Shown here piece after piece: positions 41,672 to 50,660 of a stretch of 64,000 nucleotides of DNA (its first letter is position 1; each line of letters begins with the position of its first letter). This DNA comes from Actinomycetes bacterium (lineage in GTDB: Bacteria > Actinomycetota > Coriobacteriia > Coriobacteriales > Eggerthellaceae), in contig JAEWQO010000126.1 of the NCBI GenBank assembly GCA_023460315.1, forward strand, positions 6,992 to 70,991, in the 5' to 3' direction. The translations under genes and the position numbers were made by a program. Under the pieces are notes generated by a model, which was not told the DNA's origin, did no database searches, and worked only from the letters and a program-made list of their open reading frames with translations.

Positions 41672-44184
41672 AAGCTGGTTCGCGGGGGGTTCATGCCTGC
41701 ATGGCAGATCAGGGGGATGCTGTTGGGCCTTCCGGATCCAAAGGCGCAGGCGGGCGTATGGCTCATGGGGGAAATGACCAAGCGAAGCCACCGGAAGAAG
41801 GAAGTGAGGCGGTTTCTTCGGGAGAATGTGCGGTCTGGCAGAGCTGTTCGGTCAACTGTGGCTCCCGGTGTCCTGTGCGGCTGCACGTGCGGGACGGACG
41901 GGTGCGTTGGGTCGAAACCGATGCTCAGCCGGAACGCGAGGGCGTCCCTCAGATGCGCGCCTGTTTGCGTGGGCGTGCGCTGCGTTATTGGCTTGAGGCA
42001 CCTGAGCGGCTCAACGTGCCGCTCAGGCGGACGGGACGGCGAGGGGAAGGCCTGTTTGAGCCTATCTCATGGGATGAGGCGATCAAGGAGATTGCCTTCC
42101 ATATCAGACGGGTCGTGGCAACGTACGGAAACGATGCCGTGTTTCTTCCTTATGCGACGGGACTGTGGCCGACCAAAGGATCTCCCTTTGAGCGCTTGAT
42201 GAACTGCTATGGGGGCCACTTGGGATCATATGGCGACTATAGCAGCATGCAGTTGCAGGAGGCCATCCGCTACACCTATGGCGACGATGGATACTATTCG
42301 TCTTCGGTGTTGGGGGAAACGGAGCATTCCGATTTGGTGGTGCTGTTTGGGAACAGTCCTGCCGACACGCGCATGGGAGGCGCGGGAGCGGCTTGGGAGT
42401 TCGCGCAGGCGCGGGAGAAGGCGGGCTTCAAGGTGATTTCCATTGACCCGCGACACACGGAAACGCTTGCGGGTCATGATGACGAGTGGGTTCCTATCCG
42501 GCCGGGAACCGACGCTGCGCTGGTTGCCGGAATAGCCTTTGTCCTCATCACCGAAAATCTTGTTGACCAAGAATTCCTCGACACCTATTGCGTCGGTTAC
42601 GACGCATCGACGTTGCCGCCGAGTGCGGCTCCGAACGCGTCATACCGCGATTATGTCTTGGGAACGGGCGAGGATGGCATTGCCAAGACTCCAGCCTGGG
42701 CCTGCCGGGTGACCGGTGTGCCAGAGAAACGCATCGTGTCGTTGGCGTTTGAGATGGCTTCAGCAAAGGCGCTGTTCGTGGCGCAAGGATGGGGCCCGCA
42801 GCGCCACGAGGTGGGCGAGCTGACGGCGCGGGCTATTCCGCTGCTTGCCCTTCTGACAGGCAATGTGGGATTGCCGGGCACGAATTCGGGTGTGCGAGAA
42901 CGGTTTCTTCCTTTTGTGGTGCCGGAAGAGCCGATTGGGGAGAATCCGGTCAAGGCGCGCATACCTGTGTTCATGTGGACTGATGCTATCGTGCGGGGGA
43001 CGGAACTCACTGCGCGTAATGCTGGCGTCAGGGGTGTTGACCGCTTGCGCACGCCAATCAAGCTCATCATCAACCATGCAGGCAACTGTTTGACCAACCA
43101 GCATGCCGACATCAATCGGACTCACGACATTTTGGCCAATGAAAACCTGTGTGAGTTCATTGTGGTCTGTGATGTCAATCTGACTGATTCGGCGCGCTAC
43201 GCGGACATCGTGCTGCCCGATGTCGCGCGGGCAGAATCCCGAAATCTCATGTCATCGGGCAGCGCGGATATCGTGCGTGCCCTTGTACGCGGTGAAGATT
43301 GGGGGGCCTCTGTCGGTGATCGCCGTCCGGCATGGGATGTTGCAGCGGCCATCGCCGACGCGTTGGGTGTTGGGAAAGCGTTTCGGGCGAATGGGGCTGA
43401 CGAGCGGGAGGTGTCCAGTGCACGGCTCGCCGATGCCGGCAGCAGCGGATGCGCCATCGAGCTTCCCTCGTTCGAACGTCTGGAACGCGAAGGGTTGTGG
43501 AAAGCTGCTTATGGGGGACCGCGGGTTGCCTATGCCGATTTTCGCGCTGATCCGCAAGCTCATCCGCTTTCCACTCCATCGGGAAAGATCGAGATTTACT
43601 CGGAGCGGCTGGCGCAGCTGGCAAAAACGAGAGACCTGGAGCCTGGCCAGGTGATTCATCCGCTTCCCCTCTATGATCCGGGACTTGAGGGTGCAACGTC
43701 GCCGGCTCGTTCGAAGTATCCCTTTCAACTCATTGGCTATCACTGCCGCCAGCGCGTGCACTCTTCGTTTGGAAACGTCGAGGTACTGAAAAGCATTGCC
43801 CCGCACGCAATGCAGATGAATCCTCTTGATGCCAAAAAATTGGGCGTGGTCTCCGGGGAGCGCGTTCTGGTAGAGAATGCTCGTGGCACGCTGGAGATAG
43901 CGGTGCGCATCACGCCGCGCATCATGCCAGGCGTGCTGGCCATTCCGCAAGGCGCCTGGCACCATGCGGACATGTACGGTGATCGTGTCGACCACGGTGG
44001 ATGCATTAACACCCTCACGTCGGCGCGTCCCACTCCTTTGGCGAAAGGAAATCCTCAGCATACCAACCTCGTGCGTGTACGCACGATGGGGGATGACGCC
44101 TCCATGCAGAAGGTCCACGTGCAAGACCCCAGCCTTGCCCGTGGCGAGAGGGGAGGGGACGGACATGCCGAAGGCGGCCAATGA
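41668..44184 (+). CDS. second DMSO-reductase-family catalytic subunit, no Tat signal
   Basis: This 838-residue DmsA paralogue has the full catalytic architecture: 4Fe-4S Cys60, Cys64, Cys68 and the Cys of MRACLRGRALR; GDYSSMQLQEAIRYTYG with the Mo-ligand Ser; FGNSPADTRMGG; IRPGTDAALVAGIAFV; GWGPQRHEVGELTARAI; and LSTPSGKIEIYSERL. The first 53 residues are Gly/Ala-rich and polar, with no twin Arg and no hydrophobic stretch. As its start overlaps the MarR gene, no longer N-terminus is likely. It is therefore predicted to be cytoplasmic. It shares a 20-bp overlap with its iron-sulfur subunit, and no dmsC follows. Confidence 0.88.
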   Translation: MKAGSRGVHACMADQGDAVGPSGSKGAGGRMAHGGNDQAKPPEEGSEAVSSGECAVWQSCSVNCGSRCPVRLHVRDGRVRWVETDAQPEREGVPQMRACLRGRALRYWLEAPERLNVPLRRTGRRGEGLFEPISWDEAIKEIAFHIRRVVATYGNDAVFLPYATGLWPTKGSPFERLMNCYGGHLGSYGDYSSMQLQEAIRYTYGDDGYYSSSVLGETEHSDLVVLFGNSPADTRMGGAGAAWEFAQAREKAGFKVISIDPRHTETLAGHDDEWVPIRPGTDAALVAGIAFVLITENLVDQEFLDTYCVGYDASTLPPSAAPNASYRDYVLGTGEDGIAKTPAWACRVTGVPEKRIVSLAFEMASAKALFVAQGWGPQRHEVGELTARAIPLLALLTGNVGLPGTNSGVRERFLPFVVPEEPIGENPVKARIPVFMWTDAIVRGTELTARNAGVRGVDRLRTPIKLIINHAGNCLTNQHADINRTHDILANENLCEFIVVCDVNLTDSARYADIVLPDVARAESRNLMSSGSADIVRALVRGEDWGASVGDRRPAWDVAAAIADALGVGKAFRANGADEREVSSARLADAGSSGCAIELPSFERLEREGLWKAAYGGPRVAYADFRADPQAHPLSTPSGKIEIYSERLAQLAKTRDLEPGQVIHPLPLYDPGLEGATSPARSKYPFQLIGYHCRQRVHSSFGNVEVLKSIAPHAMQMNPLDAKKLGVVSGERVLVENARGTLEIAVRITPRIMPGVLAIPQGAWHHADMYGDRVDHGGCINTLTSARPTPLAKGNPQHTNLVRVRTMGDDASMQKVHVQDPSLARGERGGDGHAEGGQ

Positions 44185-44812
44185 GGAATGCAGAACGGTG
44201 CAGTATGGGTTTCTGTTTGACCAGGCTCGCTGCACAGGATGTAAAACCTGTGAGATCGCCTGCAAGGACTACCATGGGCTTGATGACGAGCTCGCCCTGC
44301 GAACGATCTACGAATATGCAGGAGGATCGTGGTCGGAAGACGAGCAAGGTGCCTGGTCTCAAGATGTGTATTGCTACTATCTCTCTATGTCATGCAACCA
44401 TTGCAGCAATCCCGTGTGCATTCGCTTCTGCTCGTCGGGAGCGGTGACCAAAGACGAGCGCGGCTTCGTCACCATAGACCGGGAAACCTGCATGGGATGT
44501 CAGCAATGCATGATAGCCTGTCCCTACCATGCGCCACGCTTTGATGAGCGCCATGGCGTGGTGGTGAAATGCGATGGATGTCGTGACCGCATCGATGCTG
44601 GCAAGGGTCCCATCTGCGTTGAAGCCTGTCCTCAGCGGGCTCTGTCATTTGGACGCTATGGTGATTTGGCCTCTTCTCCCGATGCGACCGCAGATATAGC
44701 ACCCTTGTCGTCCTCCGAGCTCACGCAACCGAATTTCCTGGTAGAACCATGCGCAAGTGCCCGTGACAACGGCGATGAGACGGGAGGCATCGTCAATTTG
44801 AGCGAGGCTTGA
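44165..44812 (+). CDS. second DMSO-reductase-family iron-sulfur subunit
   Basis: This 215-residue DmsB paralogue has four cysteine groups (CTGCKTCEIACKDY, CNHCSNPVCIRFCSSGAV, CMGCQQCMIACPYHAP, CDGCRDRI with CVEACPQRA). GGGAGGGG precedes the ATG at 44165, inside the end of the catalytic-subunit gene. No anchor gene follows; the next gene is the convergent peptidase, so electrons must come from a soluble donor or from an anchor encoded elsewhere. Confidence 0.92.
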   Translation: MPKAANEECRTVQYGFLFDQARCTGCKTCEIACKDYHGLDDELALRTIYEYAGGSWSEDEQGAWSQDVYCYYLSMSCNHCSNPVCIRFCSSGAVTKDERGFVTIDRETCMGCQQCMIACPYHAPRFDERHGVVVKCDGCRDRIDAGKGPICVEACPQRALSFGRYGDLASSPDATADIAPLSSSELTQPNFLVEPCASARDNGDETGGIVNLSEA

Positions 44813-44905
44813 GAGCGGAGAGCGTCGCTGGTCATCGCCGTTTTGGGGTGGAGGGGGTGATCGGACGGCCCATGCCGTTCCGCTTTGGACACCGGCGCTG
44901 CTTGC

Positions 44906-45982
44906 CTATCCGAGGATTTCGGCCTCCCTTGGATAGCTGTTGAGCACTTCGCTGCCAGTCTCGGTGACGAGAACCAGGTCTTCTATGCGCACGCCGAATT
45001 CGCCTGGCAGGTAGATGCCTGGCTCGATGGAGAATACCATTCCCACTTCGACCGGAGCGTCATGGGTGGCCGACACGTCGCCGGGTTCGTGAACGTCAAG
45101 CCCGATCTGATGTCCGAGCCGATGGGTGAAGTAGGGGCCAAAGCCGGCTTCCTCGATGACATCGCGGGCTGCTTTGTCGAGGTCGCAGAAGCGCACGCCG
45201 GGCGCAACCAACGCGCGTGCCGCCTCGTTGGCTTTCCGGACGGCCTCGTACACGTTGCGCTGTCTGTCCGTTGGCGCTCCAAAAAAGAAGGTGCGGGTCA
45301 TGTCCGAGCAATACTCGTCCTGGCGACATCCCACGTCGAAGAGCACCACGTCACCTTTCTTGAGTTGCGTGCTGTCTGGCTCGTGGTGGGGGTCGGCGGC
45401 GTTTGCTCCAAAACTGACGATGGGCGCGAACGAATGGCCCTGGGCTCCGAGTTCCCGGTAGATGCCTTCCAGAAGGCCGGCGACCTCGGCTTCGGTCATG
45501 CCTTCATGCACGAGCGATCGGAACTGCGCCATGGCGGCATCGTTGGTGCGTGAGGCAGCGCGCATGAGGTCACGCTCGGCATCGTCCTTGATGGCGCGCG
45601 CGTCATCGACGGCCTCGGAGGCCAACACGAACCCCGATGCCGCCTGGCGCTCCATCAGGGGTATGAGGAATCGGGCTGCCAGGTTCTTGTCGCACCCGAG
45701 GGGTGCGTCGCCGTCGCACACTGCGGCGACGAGGGACAGGGGATCGTCGGTGTCTTTGAAGGGGAGAACTTCGCAGTCGCTGTTCTCAGGTGCCGTGAAC
45801 AGCTCGTTGAGAACGAGTGTCGGACGCTGCTCGGAAGAGAGGACGAGGCCGAGAAACCGTTCTCCCGGCTCAATGAATGCACCGGTCAGATACTGAATGG
45901 AGCGGGGATCGCAGACGAGCATCTGGGTGAGGCCGCGGGCTTTGAGGTTGTCAATCGTCGCTTCGATGCGGTGGGCGTTCAT
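44906..45982 (-). CDS. pepP: Xaa-Pro aminopeptidase (M24 family)
   Basis: This 358-residue pita-bread metallopeptidase has a creatinase-like N-domain (about 1-120) and an M24 catalytic domain. The dinuclear metal ligands are visible: Asp in LFDVGC, Asp in YCSDMTRTF, His in THRLGHQIGLDVHE, Glu in SIEPGIYLP and Glu in RIEDLVLV. It removes N-terminal residues next to Pro. The ATG at 45982 has AGGAGA 7 bp upstream; the open frame extends further without homology. It is divergent from tsaE. Confidence 0.92.
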   Translation of the reverse strand: MNAHRIEATIDNLKARGLTQMLVCDPRSIQYLTGAFIEPGERFLGLVLSSEQRPTLVLNELFTAPENSDCEVLPFKDTDDPLSLVAAVCDGDAPLGCDKNLAARFLIPLMERQAASGFVLASEAVDDARAIKDDAERDLMRAASRTNDAAMAQFRSLVHEGMTEAEVAGLLEGIYRELGAQGHSFAPIVSFGANAADPHHEPDSTQLKKGDVVLFDVGCRQDEYCSDMTRTFFFGAPTDRQRNVYEAVRKANEAARALVAPGVRFCDLDKAARDVIEEAGFGPYFTHRLGHQIGLDVHEPGDVSATHDAPVEVGMVFSIEPGIYLPGEFGVRIEDLVLVTETGSEVLNSYPREAEILG

Positions 45983-46127
45983 GAAGTATCTCCTGTCGGT
46001 TGTCGTGTAGTGCGATGATATCCCAAAAGCGCTGTGGCAGGAAAGGTGTTTTGAGGCCCGTCTTTGCCGTCGATGAAGGATTCCCGTTTCCGTTTGGTTC
46101 ACGCGTCTCGTCCGTCTGGCTTGGCGT

Positions 46128-46646
46128 ATGATGACTGATATGACAAACGGACTGACATACGCTCGCTTGGTCACCTCTCCCGAATCGATGAAGCAGTTGG
46201 CATCAACGCTCGCGCCGTACCTGCATGCGGGCGATGTCGTTGTGCTGGCGGGAGACTTGGGCGCAGGCAAAACCCAGTTCGTCCAGGGAATTGCGTCTGG
46301 ACTGGGCGTGCGTGGCCAGGTGACCAGCCCGACTTTCAACATCCTTCTTGAATATCGCGACGGTGGCCTGCCGCTCTATCACTTCGATCTCTATCGCCTC
46401 GAATCGGCTGACGAGCTTGAGGATATTGGCTACTTCGAGACGATAGACGGCGACGGGGCTTCGTTCGTCGAGTGGGGCGAAAAGTTTCCCGATGCCCTTC
46501 CGTACGGATACCTTGAGATAGGGATCGACATCGATGCTGCCGGGAGCCGTCGCGTCAGCGCGCACGCTTATGGCGAGAGGGCTCGCCAGCTTCTGTTCGT
46601 GTGGGCCAAGGACTCAAAGTCGCGTCTGATGAAGACTGCGAGGTAG
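46128..46646 (+). CDS. tsaE: tRNA t6A biosynthesis ATPase TsaE
   Basis: TsaE is the ATPase that drives the TsaBD cycle of N6-threonylcarbamoyladenosine formation on tRNAs reading ANN codons. The protein (up to 172 residues) has Walker A AGDLGAGKTQFVQGIASGLG and the family motifs VTSPTFNILLEY, YHFDLYRLES and FVEWGEKFPD. ATGs occur at 46128, 46131 and 46140 and none has a ribosome binding site. TATGAT at 46127-46132 could be a -10 giving a leaderless mRNA from the third ATG; this is speculative. The fused tsaB-rimI-tsaD gene follows. Confidence 0.92.
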   Translation: MMTDMTNGLTYARLVTSPESMKQLASTLAPYLHAGDVVVLAGDLGAGKTQFVQGIASGLGVRGQVTSPTFNILLEYRDGGLPLYHFDLYRLESADELEDIGYFETIDGDGASFVEWGEKFPDALPYGYLEIGIDIDAAGSRRVSAHAYGERARQLLFVWAKDSKSRLMKTAR

Positions 46647-46914
46647 GGCAGTGGATCAGAGGCAATCTGTGACACCGGACCGCTGTCCGGATGGGACGCG
46701 TCCGGTCGCACCATGTTCTGAAGAGGCGCAGGCCGGGAAGCGCCATCCCGAGGAACCGTCTCATGCAAATCCGCGTTTTGAAAGGCTGGGGTCCACGATG
46801 GCAAATCATGGAGGCTTGCCTGCTGAAGAAACGTGCCAGAAAGGCTTCCGCTCAGATATCCCGTGCGTAGGGAAACGCTCCAAGGAAGGCTCTGAATCCG
46901 GAGGACCGCGCCAT

Positions 46915-49539
46915 GTGATCGCTTTCGACACGGCGAACGAGGTCATCGCCCTTGGCGTGGGGGTCGCCGATGCGCCGTCCCGTTCCATCAAGATGGTGGC
47001 TTCCGTCGAAGTCGCAGCCCATCGCGCATCGAACACCCAGCTGCTTCCCCGCATCGACGCGCTGCTCTCCGCGCACGGCATCGAGCGCGACGACATCGCC
47101 TGCGTGGTCTGCGGGCGGGGGCCGGGATCGTTCACGGGCGTGCGCATAGCCATGGCCACGGCAAAGGGCATGGCATCGGCGCTTGAGGTTGGGCTCATCG
47201 GCGTGTCCTCGCTTGACGCAGTGGCCTGGAACGTCCATGCGGCTGGCATCCGGGGGGATCTTGCCGTGATTGCCGACGCCATGCGCAAGGAAGTGTATCC
47301 GGTCCGCTACGTTTTGGAGGATAAGGGAATCCTGCGACAGGGGCCGGACCGCGTTGTGAAGGCGGAAATAGAGGCCGAGGAGCTGGCGGGGGCTTCGCCA
47401 TCCGGCAGTCCTCTGATGTTGACAGGCGATGCTTTAGGCAAGTATTCCGCCCTGTTCAACTCACAAGGAAACTGTCTCGATGAGGCATTGTGGACACCGA
47501 CGGGACAAGGCTTGCTGCTCGCCACCGAGGCGGCGTGGCGGGCTGGCGCGGCTGATCCATTCGATCCGGTGCGCCATGACCCCGCATTCGCCTTGCCCGT
47601 CTACACCCGTCTTTCCGATGCAGAGGAAAACGAGCGCATTCGCCTGTCTCGGAATGATCCCCGGAACCTGGAGGCGGGGGTCCAGGATGCGGGTGTTCGC
47701 CGCGATCAGCGTCCATGCCTTCGTGACACGGCGATCATGAACGCCCGTCCTGCCCTGGACGGCGTGGTGTACAAGCCGTTGGATGCGGCTCATGCGCGCG
47801 CCGTCGCACGCCTTGAAGGGCGGGTCATGGGAAGTGACGCGTGGAACGAGTCCCTTGTCATGGACGAATTGCCCCGGGGTGATCGGACGTGGTGGGCCGC
47901 CTTTGACGGAAACGCTCTCGTCGGGTATGCCGGGGGATGGGTTGTTGACGGGCAGCTCCAGATCCTGAAGGTCGGGGTCGACGCGGCCCATCGCCGGCGC
48001 GGCATAGCACGCGAGCTGCTGGCTCGCGTGGCCGTGGATGCCCGTGACCTGGGCGCGTCGAGCTGCTCTCTTGAGGTTCGCGCGAGCAACGCAGGTGCCC
48101 GCTCCTTTTATGAGACGTTGGGACTTCATTCTCTTGGAACGCGGCCACACTACTATTCCGATGGAGAGGATGCTCTTATCCTGGAGGGTTTTCTGCCTGT
48201 TGCCACGCATGATGTGGCGGGTATGGAACTGCAGGTTGACGAGGCCCGGCATGCGGCTGTCGCCTCTGCTGCATCTGTTGCGGCCTCTGTCCAACTCAAG
48301 TCACGAACAGATGTTTCACGTGAAACATCCCGTTCGACTGATGGTTCCGTTCCGGCATCCACGGCCTGCGGGAGTGTCCATCCAAATGCAAATGCAAATG
48401 CAAATGCAAATGCAAATGCAAATGCAAATGCAAATGCAAATGCAAATGCAAATGCAAATGCAAATGCAAATGCAAATGCAAATGCAAATGCAAATGCAAA
48501 TGCTCCCCTCATCTTTGCCATCGAATCTTCGTGCGACGAGACGGCGGCGGCTCTCGTGGATGGTGCGGGTGCTCTCGTTGCCGATGTCGTTGCGTCGCAG
48601 ATAGACTTCCATGCCCGTTTCGGCGGAGTCGTGCCCGAAATTGCCAGTCGCAAGCATGTAGAGGCCATCTGTGGGGTATGCGACGAATGCTTTGACGTTG
48701 CGGCGGCAAATCTTGGAATTCCGCGGCTCACGTGGCGCGATCTCGATGCGGTTGCGGTGACGTATGCTCCTGGACTCATGGGAGCCCTCGTTGTCGGCGT
48801 GGCGTTCGCCAAGGGGGCGGCGTGGGGTGCAGACAAGCCCTTCATCGGCGTCCATCATCTGGAAGGCCATCTCTATGCGAACAAGCTTGGGGCACCTGAC
48901 TTTGTCCCGCCTGCGGTGGTTTCCCTCGTGTCGGGTGGCAATACCCTGCTGGTCCACATGAAGGATTGGGGACAGTACGAGACCCTTGGCTCCACCATCG
49001 ACGATGCGGTGGGCGAGGCGTTTGACAAGGTGGCAAAGGCGCTGGGGCTGGGGTATCCGGGAGGTCCTGTCATCTCGCGATTCGCCGCTGAAGGCGATCC
49101 TCGGGCCATTCCCTTTCCCCGTGCCATGATGCATTCTGGAGACTTCCGCTTCTCTCTGTCGGGCCTCAAGACGGCGGTCATCACCTATATCAACCGCGAG
49201 CGTGATGCGGGTCGCGAGCTGAACGTTCCCGACATAGCCGCCAGCTTCCAGCAGGCAGTCGTTGACGTGCAGGTGAAGAAGGCGGAATCCGCCCTTCGGA
49301 AAACGGGTGCGCCAACTTTTTGCCTCGGTGGAGGCGTTGCTGCCAATCCCGTCCTCCGTGCTGCCTATGGGGCGATGTGCTCCCGATTGGGAGTGCGTCT
49401 GGTCATGCCTCCCCTGAGCGCCTGTGGCGATAATGCCGGCATGATTGCCTTGGTGGCTCGGGACCGATACCGCCAAGGAAAGTTCTTTGATCTCGATGCC
49501 GATGCGTTGGCTCACGCGGATCTTGACAAGCCGTACTGA
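46915..49539 (+). CDS. tsaD: fused TsaB-RimI-TsaD protein (t6A synthesis and ribosomal-protein acetyltransferase)
   Basis: One uninterrupted frame encodes three normally separate proteins. TsaB (about residues 1-270) has IAFDTANEVIALGVGV and GRGPGSFTGVRIAMATAKGM. RimI (about 275-432), the acetyltransferase of ribosomal S18, has VDAAHRRRGIARELLARV and NAGARSFYETLG. TsaD (about 531-874), the threonylcarbamoyl transferase, has IFAIESSCDETAAALVDG and the metal-binding VHHLEGHLYANKL. A linker of about 98 residues between RimI and TsaD includes 20 Asn-Ala repeats and a parS site. The GTG at 46915 has GGAGGA 9 bp upstream and gives a normal TsaB N-terminus; the frame is open back to 46651, so an 88-residue extension is possible. 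Confidence 0.9.
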   Translation: MIAFDTANEVIALGVGVADAPSRSIKMVASVEVAAHRASNTQLLPRIDALLSAHGIERDDIACVVCGRGPGSFTGVRIAMATAKGMASALEVGLIGVSSLDAVAWNVHAAGIRGDLAVIADAMRKEVYPVRYVLEDKGILRQGPDRVVKAEIEAEELAGASPSGSPLMLTGDALGKYSALFNSQGNCLDEALWTPTGQGLLLATEAAWRAGAADPFDPVRHDPAFALPVYTRLSDAEENERIRLSRNDPRNLEAGVQDAGVRRDQRPCLRDTAIMNARPALDGVVYKPLDAAHARAVARLEGRVMGSDAWNESLVMDELPRGDRTWWAAFDGNALVGYAGGWVVDGQLQILKVGVDAAHRRRGIARELLARVAVDARDLGASSCSLEVRASNAGARSFYETLGLHSLGTRPHYYSDGEDALILEGFLPVATHDVAGMELQVDEARHAAVASAASVAASVQLKSRTDVSRETSRSTDGSVPASTACGSVHPNANANANANANANANANANANANANANANANANANANANAPLIFAIESSCDETAAALVDGAGALVADVVASQIDFHARFGGVVPEIASRKHVEAICGVCDECFDVAAANLGIPRLTWRDLDAVAVTYAPGLMGALVVGVAFAKGAAWGADKPFIGVHHLEGHLYANKLGAPDFVPPAVVSLVSGGNTLLVHMKDWGQYETLGSTIDDAVGEAFDKVAKALGLGYPGGPVISRFAAEGDPRAIPFPRAMMHSGDFRFSLSGLKTAVITYINRERDAGRELNVPDIAASFQQAVVDVQVKKAESALRKTGAPTFCLGGGVAANPVLRAAYGAMCSRLGVRLVMPPLSACGDNAGMIALVARDRYRQGKFFDLDADALAHADLDKPY
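48312..48327. promoter_or_regulatory. parS: parS site inside the tsaB-rimI-tsaD coding region
   Basis: TGTTTCACGTGAAACA, identical to the copy at 8017-8032, lies in the linker-coding part of the fused gene and reads through as VSRET in the protein. It is a second ParB/Spo0J nucleation site 40.3 kb from the first. Confidence 0.9.
48384..48503. repeat. hexanucleotide microsatellite, AAATGC x 20
   Basis: Twenty perfect tandem copies of AAATGC (120 bp) lie in frame in the fused t6A gene and encode 20 Asn-Ala dipeptides of the RimI-TsaD linker. As the unit is six bases, gain or loss of copies changes linker length by two residues without shifting the frame. Confidence 0.97.
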
Positions 49540-49876
49540 ATTTATGCTCCAGTTGCAAGTTTTTCCCTATGTGCCCCAAGCATCCTCAAGATGAGGAAGC
49601 ATCTGTCGCTTCGCCTGCAAAGATGGGTATGGCGCAGATCGCTCTGAGGTCTTTGGCGGAGTCGGATCACGCTTGGAATCGGCAGGGTTTCCGTTCTTTC
49701 TCGTTCGGAGGCCAACGCCCTGCCCCGTCACATGGTTGGGCCATGTCTGTCATGCTCCAACCGATGGCGATCGGGAACCCCACTCCGCCATTGACGATGC
49801 CCTAAATGGTAGAACCGGGTTCGATGCTGATGCCGATGTCGATGCCGCTTGCCAGCAACTAAGACGCATCGGTGAC

Positions 49877-49975
49877 GGCCCATCGTTCGGAACGGGGATC
49901 CTTGGCATCGGCCCATCGTTCGGGATGGGGATCCTCGGCATCGGCCCATCGTTTGGGATGGACATCCTTGGCGGC
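49877..49975. repeat. 33-bp tandem repeat, three copies
   Basis: Three adjacent units (49877-49909, 49910-49942, 49943-49975) share GGCCCATCGTTCGG at their start and GGGATCCTTGGC near their end and differ at a few positions each. Confidence 0.85.
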
Positions 49976-50003
49976 CGAGGTGTCTCCGGCAAAAAGGGGC
50001 GCA

Positions 50004-50042
50004 CCTCCCTCCCTCCCTCCCTCCCTCCCTCCCTCCCTCCCT
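50004..50042. repeat. CCCT tetranucleotide microsatellite
   Basis: A CCT followed by nine perfect CCCT units. The opposite strand is AGGG repeated nine times, which could form a G-quadruplex. Confidence 0.92.
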
Positions 50043-50275
50043 AAGGAAGGTGGACACTTTTTTCGACTTGCAGCCGTCGCGGAGTCGTCGGCGAGCCGCA
50101 TGGGGTACCTTCTCTGAGAGCGGAACGTGAACACGCAGGTCAGAAGCTAGAGAAAAAGCGATGAGATTTTTCTTGGGTCCCCTTCTGCGGAAAACTGGGA
50201 GCGAGGGGTGGGTTTCGGGCCTAAAACGCGCGTTTTGTGTCTCCAAGTCGAAAAAAATGTCCATTGTCAAATCGG

Positions 50276-50347
50276 GACCCCGGAGCGTAGCGAGACCCCG
50301 GAGCGTAGCCGGACCCCGTAGCATAGCGGGACCCCGGAGCGTAGCGA
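50276..50347. repeat. 18-bp tandem repeat, four copies
   Basis: Four head-to-tail units of the form GACCCCGGAGCGTAGCGA. The first and last are identical, and the second and third have two to four changes. Confidence 0.88.
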
Positions 50348-50429
50348 GACTTTGAAGGATAGGAGATTCCGGAAGACATCGGGGCGTGCGAGGGGGTTCT
50401 TCCGCACGCATCGGAAAGCTACGTGCAGG

Positions 50430-50660
50430 TGGCACCCGCGACCGCCACTTGCGTCCGCATCCGTATCCGCCACTTGCGCCCGCGCCCGCCACCCACATCT
50501 GCCACCTGCACGCGCCGAAAAGCTGCGCGATGCTGGCATCCATGTCCGCACCCACACCCACACGCGCCGAAAAGCTGCGCGATGCCCCCACCCGCATCCA
50601 CACCCGCATCCGCATCCACACCCGCATCCGCATCCGCCGCCCGCATCCACATCTGCACGC
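50430..50660. repeat. degenerate CCGCATCC/CACCCGCATCC array
   Basis: Short GC-rich units built from CCCGCATCC, CCACACC and CCGCATC alternate in no fixed period. GCGCCGAAAAGCTGCGCGATG occurs at about 50506-50533 and again at about 50567-50584. The open frames seen here are low-complexity His/Pro or Asp/Ala readings and are not believed to be genes. Confidence 0.55.

Noticed and set aside
48384..48503. CRISPR array or phase-variable switch
   Set aside because: There are no spacers, so it is not CRISPR. The 6-bp unit cannot change the reading frame, so it cannot act as an on/off switch.
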